Assembly (NCBI GenBank): GCA_002840835.1
Contig: PHCQ01000009.1
Coordinates: 60,061-124,060, forward strand
Direction: 5' to 3'
Length of the DNA: 64,000 nucleotides
From: Betaproteobacteria bacterium HGW-Betaproteobacteria-16
Lineage (GTDB): Bacteria; Pseudomonadota; Gammaproteobacteria; Burkholderiales; Burkholderiaceae_C
Shown here: piece by piece, positions 55,088-64,000 of the stretch
How positions within the stretch are numbered: position 1 is the stretch's first letter
Layout of the letters: each line of letters begins with the position of its first letter
Position numbers and translations under genes: made by a program
The notes under the pieces: model-generated
Told to the model about the DNA's origin: nothing
Database searches by the model: none
The model's input: only the letters and a program-made list of their open reading frames with translations

Positions 55088-56425
55088 ATGCCGAAAAACA
55101 TCCGCTACACCCTGCTCTCGCTGCGCGACCTGGTGGCATCGATCGGCCCGTTTGCGCTGCTCACCGTCGCACTGCTGGCCCTCACCTACTGGTGGCTCAA
55201 CCCCACCCCGCCCAAGCGGGTGGTGCTGGCCACCGGCCCCGAACAAAGTGCCTACGACGAGTTTGGCAAACGCTATGCCGAGGCCCTGAAGCGCTATGGC
55301 ATCGAGGTCGAACTGCTGCGCTCGGAAGGCTCTTCAGACAACCTGGCACTGCTGCGCAGCGGCCAGGCCGACCTCGGGTTTGTACAGGGCGGCACGGCCG
55401 ACATCGGCTTCGACGACGAAGACGCCATCACCTCGCTGGGCAGCCTGTTTGTGGAGCCGCTCTGGCTGTTCTACCGCGAAGACGCAGCGCAACGCCTGCA
55501 CCAGTCCGACACGGTGAGCCACCTTTCCGAGCTGCGTGGTTGGCATGTGAACGTGGGCACGGCCGGCAGCGGGGTGCCGCGCCTGTTTTCCACCCTGCTG
55601 GATGTGAACCGCATCCCGCCCGGCTCGCTTCAGTTGAGCGAAATGGAACAGACACCGGCCACCGTGGCCTTCCTGGATGGACAGATCGACGCGGTGGTCT
55701 TTGCTTCGGCACCCGAGTCGCTGATGGTGCAGATGTTGTTGCAGACCCCCGGCATCCGCCTGCTGGATTTCGCGCAGAGCGAAGCCTATTCGCGTCGCTT
55801 CGGCTACCTTACACCGGTGGTACTGCCTCAAGGCGTGGTCGACCTGGCCGCCAACAATCCACAGCAGGACGTTCGCCTGGTGGCATCCACCACCAGCCTG
55901 CTTGCCAGCACAGAAACCCATCCGGCCATCCTGCAGCTGTTCGCCCAGACGGCCACCCAGCTGCACGGTGGCGCAGGCTGGTTCAGCCGCACCCGCGAGT
56001 ACCCCAGCCTGGAACACACCGAAGTGCCGGTGTCACAGGAAGCGGTGCGCGCGATCACCAACGGGCCGCCTTTCCTCCAGCGCTACCTGCCCTTCTGGAT
56101 GGCCAACCTGATCGAACGCATGTGGCTCGCCATGGGCCTGATCATCGCCCTGGCCCTGCCCCTCTCCCGCGTCGTGCCACCGCTCTACACCTTCCGCATC
56201 CGCTCCCGCGTGTTCCGCTGGTACGCCGAACTGCGCGACATCGAACAACGCGCCGAAGCCCAGGGTGACAACGAGGGCGACACGGTGCAATCCCTGCTGG
56301 ACCAACTGGACACCCTGGAAAGCAAAGCCGAAAAAATCGTGGTGCCCCTCTCCCACACCGACGAACTCTACGCGTTGCGCAACAACATTCATCTGGTGAG
56401 AAAAAAGCTACTCAGGAAGACTTGA
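55088..56425 (+). CDS. TAXI-family TRAP solute-binding-like protein with N- and C-terminal TM segments
   Basis: VVLATGPEQSAYDEFGKRYAEALKRYGIEVELLRSEGSSDNLALLRSGQADLGFVQGGTAD; C-terminal MWLAMGLIIALALPLSRVVPPLYTFRIRSRVFRWYAELRDIE. Confidence 0.88.
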   Translation: MPKNIRYTLLSLRDLVASIGPFALLTVALLALTYWWLNPTPPKRVVLATGPEQSAYDEFGKRYAEALKRYGIEVELLRSEGSSDNLALLRSGQADLGFVQGGTADIGFDDEDAITSLGSLFVEPLWLFYREDAAQRLHQSDTVSHLSELRGWHVNVGTAGSGVPRLFSTLLDVNRIPPGSLQLSEMEQTPATVAFLDGQIDAVVFASAPESLMVQMLLQTPGIRLLDFAQSEAYSRRFGYLTPVVLPQGVVDLAANNPQQDVRLVASTTSLLASTETHPAILQLFAQTATQLHGGAGWFSRTREYPSLEHTEVPVSQEAVRAITNGPPFLQRYLPFWMANLIERMWLAMGLIIALALPLSRVVPPLYTFRIRSRVFRWYAELRDIEQRAEAQGDNEGDTVQSLLDQLDTLESKAEKIVVPLSHTDELYALRNNIHLVRKKLLRKT

Positions 56426-56474
56426 CCGAACGCCACAGCGCCGAGTGTTGAGTCAAACCAAGCCTCCGGGGCGC

Positions 56475-56583
56475 GTGCATTGTTCCAAGGGCACCGAGGA
56501 ACCGGCTTCGCCGGGCCTGGGGTGCCGCCCCCCTCCAAGCCGAAGGCGCCAGAGAGGGGGGTGACGCGAAGCGGCGCGGGGGG
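56475..56583 (-). repeat. Dispersed stem-loop repeat, copy G
   Basis: GGCACC (56490-56495)/GGTGCC (56521-56526), CCGGC-ttc-GCCGG, CCCCCCTC/GAGGGGGG; G-run ends 2 nt from the DUF1631 stop. Confidence 0.9.
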
Positions 56584-56585
56584 AG

Positions 56586-58664
56586 CTACCCGCCCTTACT
56601 GCTGTTGATCCAAGCCTGCCGCGCGATCTCGTCCAGCGCCTCGTCGATCACGCCGTGGTTGGCCACCACGCGCAGGCGGTTGTTCGCGAGCAGGTTGTCC
56701 AGACCGCGCCGGGTCATCGACAGGGATCGGCCATTGGCTGCCGTGAACAGGAACATGGTGTTGTGCGGGCTGGCCCAGGTGAGCTGCGCGCGCAGGGGTT
56801 GCCCTTCGTGCCAGACATCCACCCAGGTGCCCACGGAAATGGCCTGGTTTTTTTCCGCCATTTCGAACTTGATGTCGGCCCAGTCGCGCTGCATCGGCTG
56901 GGTGTCCTGGAACGAAGGCTGGGTCGTGCTTTCCAGGAAGGCATCCTCCATGAAACCTGAGTCCTTGGCCTCCACAGGATGAATCCAGGGCTCCAGGTCT
57001 TCCTCGACCTGCAGGCTGATCGGCGGCTCTAGCTGGATTTCGGGTCGCTGGGTTTTGTAGGCCGCTTCGTGCAGGCCCATCAGCGTCTGAAAAAAGGCTT
57101 CGCTCTGGTCGCGCGGGTAGTCGATCGAATCCAGGCCTTCGCGCAAGGTGCGCAGCACACCCGGGATCACCTTGATCAGGCGCGGGCGGTTGCGGCTGGC
57201 CTGTGCCAGCTGGCTCGACCAGAGCAGGTCGGGGAGAATGTCGGTGTACCTCATGGCTGCGGAGCCCGAAGGGGACATGTCTGCTGAATGGGTGTCCGGC
57301 ATGTCGATGCGCGCCTGTGCCACCACCTGAGCCCATGGCCCGGTCAGAAACCGGCGCACCACTCCCGGCACGCGATCAAAGTCGGTGCGTGCGCGGAATT
57401 CATTCGCCACACGCTCGGCCAGCATGTTGCGCTGCTCCACCCGCACCAGGGTCTTCACGGCCAGCCCTCTGGCTTGCGCCTGTTCAGGCGCCAGCGCTTG
57501 CGACTGCGTCAGCTCTTCCAGCAACTTGGGAAACCGGCTGGCCAGATCCGCCCCAGGCTTTTCCAGCGCGCGCTGGATGCCCCGCACCTGACGCGCAAAC
57601 GGTTCGTAGCCCGGGTCCTGCTCGCTGGTATAGGCGAGACTGCGTGCCGTGACCGTGTCCAGCAATCGACGGGCAGGATTCTGGCGATCGGCAAAAAAAC
57701 GGGGATCGCTGCGGGCGAGCTGCAGGAGTGCCGGCTTCATGTCGAGCAGCACCTGCCGCACGGACGGCATCAGGCGCTTGTCTTCATGAATGCGTTTGAG
57801 CATAAAGGTGACCACCTCGGCCGCCAGCGTGCGCACCATCGCATTGCCCGAGCCCGACACGCCCTGATCGCTGGGACGGTCTCCCGACTGGTCCAGATTG
57901 CCGATCAGCAATTGATGCAGGTGGTCGAGCGTCAGCAGCGCGTTGGAGCCCAGCACGGAATCGGCGGTGACGGACTCGGTGTGAACCGGCGCTTTGGGCG
58001 GACTGCGCACGTCCGGCGCCTGTATCAGGTTGTAGCCCGCTGGCCGCACCCCCAAGCCATCCAGCTGCCGGCTCAGGTGGGCGTACATTTTCTGCAACTC
58101 ACCACCCAGTGCCACAGCGCCCATCTGCAGCCAGCGCGAACGCACCACGGGATCCACATGCAGGCCGTTGATGGCGCGCATCAGGGCGCCGATCACGACC
58201 TCGGTGCGCAAAGGGTTGGACTCGGGGCGCACCATGGCATGCCCTTGGACACTGCTCATCAGGGTGTTGAGCGCCACCAGCTCTTCATCGGCGGCCATTT
58301 TGACGACCTGCTGCACCCTGGCCAGCTCGACCGTTTCCTGCACCTGCTCATCACCCATGAGCTCCAGTTCGTCGAAGCTCAGCGTTGAAAGCTTGCGAGC
58401 TGACGTGCCGCCATCCGCAGCCAGCGACACATGGACGGCCTCGGCAAAAAACTCCAGGAACCGGGAGGTGATGCGGTCCCGGTAGCCGTCCAGCGTGGTT
58501 CTGGCCTCGACCAGGGCCTGTTTTTCCTGGAGGCCCGCCACCGTGCCTTCGCGCTGGTACAAGGCATCCCGCAGCTTGTCGAGCCAGCGAGGCGTCCACT
58601 CACGGGTCTGGGCAAGGGCTTCTCTCAGGCAGGCATCAAAGGCCTGTGTATTGCTGGCATCCAT
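56586..58664 (-). CDS. DUF1631 family protein
   Basis: 692 aa; RFLEFFAEAVHVSLAADG...TLSFDELELMGDEQVQETVELARV...PVVRSRWLQMGAVALGGELQKMYAHLS...YPRDQSEAFFQTLMGLHEAAYK. Confidence 0.85.
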   Translation of the reverse strand: MDASNTQAFDACLREALAQTREWTPRWLDKLRDALYQREGTVAGLQEKQALVEARTTLDGYRDRITSRFLEFFAEAVHVSLAADGGTSARKLSTLSFDELELMGDEQVQETVELARVQQVVKMAADEELVALNTLMSSVQGHAMVRPESNPLRTEVVIGALMRAINGLHVDPVVRSRWLQMGAVALGGELQKMYAHLSRQLDGLGVRPAGYNLIQAPDVRSPPKAPVHTESVTADSVLGSNALLTLDHLHQLLIGNLDQSGDRPSDQGVSGSGNAMVRTLAAEVVTFMLKRIHEDKRLMPSVRQVLLDMKPALLQLARSDPRFFADRQNPARRLLDTVTARSLAYTSEQDPGYEPFARQVRGIQRALEKPGADLASRFPKLLEELTQSQALAPEQAQARGLAVKTLVRVEQRNMLAERVANEFRARTDFDRVPGVVRRFLTGPWAQVVAQARIDMPDTHSADMSPSGSAAMRYTDILPDLLWSSQLAQASRNRPRLIKVIPGVLRTLREGLDSIDYPRDQSEAFFQTLMGLHEAAYKTQRPEIQLEPPISLQVEEDLEPWIHPVEAKDSGFMEDAFLESTTQPSFQDTQPMQRDWADIKFEMAEKNQAISVGTWVDVWHEGQPLRAQLTWASPHNTMFLFTAANGRSLSMTRRGLDNLLANNRLRVVANHGVIDEALDEIARQAWINSSKGG

Positions 58665-58768
58665 GCGGCGGATCTGCTTTCTTCTCCAACGTGGGGCTGT
58701 TTGGCGCCCATTATGTCGAACAAACGCAGAAGCGAATGCCTTGTGCAGGGATGAAAAAGCGATTCAGT

Positions 58769-59314
58769 TCAGGGTTTTTGCAACAGTGCCCGCCAGCCGT
58801 CAGCGCCCAGATCACGCAGCGTTTTCAGGTTGCGTTCCACGATGGCTTCTGCATCTCCGCCTTCTGACGCCACCGCCCGCTCCACGCTGTCCTCTCGCAA
58901 CAGGTGCAGCACCGGGTACGGCGCCCGATTGGTGAAATTGGTCACATCGTCAGCATCGGTGCCTTCGAACTGGAAGTCCGGGTGGAAATGCGCCACCTGG
59001 ATCACGCCCTCCAGTTCATGCTCGGCAACCACGTCGTCCACCACGTTCTGGAAATCATTGAAGACCTCGAAATGCGGAAAAAGGGTCGGGTGCACCAGCA
59101 AGGTGGTGTCGATCTGATCGGCAGGCGTGTTTACCAGCAAATCGAGCTCACGGTCCAGATCATCGAGAAACGCATCCAGATGCCGCGCCTGACTCACCAC
59201 GATACGCACCTGGTTCTTCACATACACCGAGCGCGCAAACGGACACAGATTCAAACCGATGACGGCCTTCTCCAGCCAGCGGCGGGTATCGGCAAGGACT
59301 TGTTCTTCGGTCAT
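58769..59314 (-). CDS. DUF1415 family protein
   Basis: MTEEQVLADTRRWLEKAVIGLNLCPFARSVYVKNQVRIVVSQA...LLVHPTLFPHFEVFNDFQNVVDDVV...VAHFHPDFQFEGT. Confidence 0.93.
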   Translation of the reverse strand: MTEEQVLADTRRWLEKAVIGLNLCPFARSVYVKNQVRIVVSQARHLDAFLDDLDRELDLLVNTPADQIDTTLLVHPTLFPHFEVFNDFQNVVDDVVAEHELEGVIQVAHFHPDFQFEGTDADDVTNFTNRAPYPVLHLLREDSVERAVASEGGDAEAIVERNLKTLRDLGADGWRALLQKP

Positions 59315-59335
59315 GGGAAGAGTCAACACAAAAAG

Positions 59336-59360
59336 TGGTAGCGCGAAGCGCGGCAGGGGA
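59336..59360 (-). repeat. Partial copy (tail only) of the dispersed repeat, H2
   Basis: GCGCGAAGCGCGGCAGGGGA matches the tail of copy H (GCGCGAAGCGCGGCGGGGG). Confidence 0.65.
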
Positions 59361-59374
59361 GATTCAGAGCTTTT

Positions 59375-59472
59375 CCGGAGCGACGTGCCTTCGTTCCAGA
59401 GATACCGAGGATCCGGCTTCGCCGGCCCAAGGTATCGCCCCCTTGAGGGGGTCGCGCGAAGCGCGGCGGGGG
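59375..59472 (-). repeat. Dispersed stem-loop repeat, copy H
   Basis: GATACC (59401-59406)/GGTATC (59431-59436), CCGGC-ttc-GCCGG, CCCCC-TTGA-GGGGG; ends 5 nt from the ettA stop. Confidence 0.9.
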
Positions 59473-59477
59473 TGGGT

Positions 59478-61139
<1,662 letters not shown>

Positions 61140-61446
61140 GGGAGTTTCGCCTGAGATAGCCGCGGCCAGGAGGGCCGCGCAACCCTGGATTATCCCCTCA
61201 GAGCTTGCATCGCCTTCGTCAGGGCGCCTTCAAAGCGGCGAATCGCGCACTCGTGCGACAATACGGGCTGTTGGGCACATCAGTTGGCCCGGCACCAGCC
61301 TTTTGCTGGGGTGAGCGCAATTCACTTGCTGCCACCAACTTCCTGAATCCATCTGCCCCAGACTGACCGGGACCCGCTTCCAACAAAGAGGCGACGACCG
61401 GAGTGGCCGATGCCCCCAGCGCCCTGGACGGGCGCCTCAAAAAACA

Positions 61447-63255
<1,809 letters not shown>

Positions 63256-63262
63256 CAGGCTA

Positions 63263-63365
63263 CCCCCCGCGCCGCTTCGCGTCACCCCCCTGGAAGGGGG
63301 GCGATGCCTTGGACCGGCGGAGCCGGATCTTCGGCATCTCTGGATCAGGCACTTCGCTCCGGAAG
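63263..63365 (+). repeat. Dispersed stem-loop repeat, copy I
   Basis: CCCCCC/GGGGGG hairpin (63285-63301); GATGCC (63303-63308)/GGCATC (63333-63338); CCGGC-gga-GCCGG; begins 7 nt after the helicase stop. Confidence 0.92.
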
Positions 63366-63374
63366 CGGGCTGGT

Positions 63375-63755
63375 CTACCTCACGAACACCGTGACGAGCG
63401 GCTCGTCACCCACCTGTCGGCTCCTGTGGCCGTGCACTTGCGGGTCAAACTCCGCACCTGCGGGCAGGGTGTCGGCTGAATAAAAGTGCTGGCCGGGTCC
63501 GAAGACGCGGGTGCTGCCGTCTTGCAGTCCAATCTCCATCTCTCCCTGCAGCACGAACAGCCATTGCGGTGTTCCCGTGCAATGGAATTCGCTGCGAAAA
63601 CCCACCGGGCTTTGGCGCAGTTGCAGCACCGTTGCAGGCATCGGGGGTGACAGGCGCGCAGCGGGTGAACCCTCGCTCAGTTCAATGGTTTCTTCGCGAA
63701 AGCGGGCGCGGCCATCGGTATCGGTGAACAGGACGACTTGCGTGAATGTGGTCAT
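63375..63755 (-). CDS. Cupin-domain protein
   Basis: FRSEFHCTGTPQWLFVLQGEMEIGLQDGSTRVFGPGQHFYSADTLPAGAEFDPQVHGHRS. Confidence 0.85.
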   Translation of the reverse strand: MTTFTQVVLFTDTDGRARFREETIELSEGSPAARLSPPMPATVLQLRQSPVGFRSEFHCTGTPQWLFVLQGEMEIGLQDGSTRVFGPGQHFYSADTLPAGAEFDPQVHGHRSRQVGDEPLVTVFVR

Positions 63756-63855
63756 GGTGGCCCTCGGTGATGAGCGGGTTGTACCAGACCCACGAGGCAA
63801 ATAGCCCGGGGCCTTTGCAGGCCGCCGGGCTTGAGGCGCTTTCGCCAGACCTCGA

Positions 63856-63999
63856 TCAGTTGACCGGGTACTCGTTGCCGTTGACGTTCAGGCTACCGTC
63901 TCGGCGAGCCTGGGCCAGTTCGGCGCGCACTTCTGCGCGGGTCTTGCCCTGGGCGGTCACTTCGGTGGGGTACAGATCGGGGTTGATCTGCTTGGCCGT
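63856..63999 (-). CDS. DUF4148 domain protein, C-terminal part (truncated by window end)
   Basis: Reverse-strand frame ...TAKQINPDLYPTEVTAQGKTRAEVRAELAQARRDGSLNVNGNEYPVN stop. Confidence 0.8.
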   Translation of the reverse strand, partial: TAKQINPDLYPTEVTAQGKTRAEVRAELAQARRDGSLNVNGNEYPVN

Positions 64000-64000
64000 C

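Overview
GC-rich bacterial chromosome segment. Gene content and codon usage suggest Betaproteobacteria, Burkholderiales, probably Comamonadaceae (Hydrogenophaga-like); this assignment is inference. I recognised about 60 protein genes, mostly housekeeping and metabolic: rbgA, gshA, dusC, an RluA-type synthase, bktB-type thiolase, ettA, an RhlE-type helicase, a MoxR/VWA pair, an aapJQMP amino-acid ABC operon, chrB-chrA-rhodanese, an sbtA-like transporter with LysR, and a periplasmic copper-handling cluster. I saw no rRNA, tRNA, CRISPR array, prophage or transposase. The strongest unexplained signal is a dispersed intergenic repeat family of about 80-130 nt, with nine near-complete copies and at least two partial ones. 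It folds into a C-run/G-run hairpin plus a second hairpin whose outer stem differs between copies but remains paired in most of them. In eight of nine copies it has the same orientation relative to the adjacent gene and begins 0-9 nt after that gene's stop codon. Other leads are a nested stem-loop leader in front of the copper cluster, a -24/-12 (sigma-54) promoter and hairpin leader upstream of aapJ, a probable leaderless chrB start with an overlapping palindrome, a chromate-operon rhodanese whose catalytic Cys is Arg, and a MesD-like core methionine synthase without its expected partner nearby. All calls come from reading the sequence; no database search or folding program was run.
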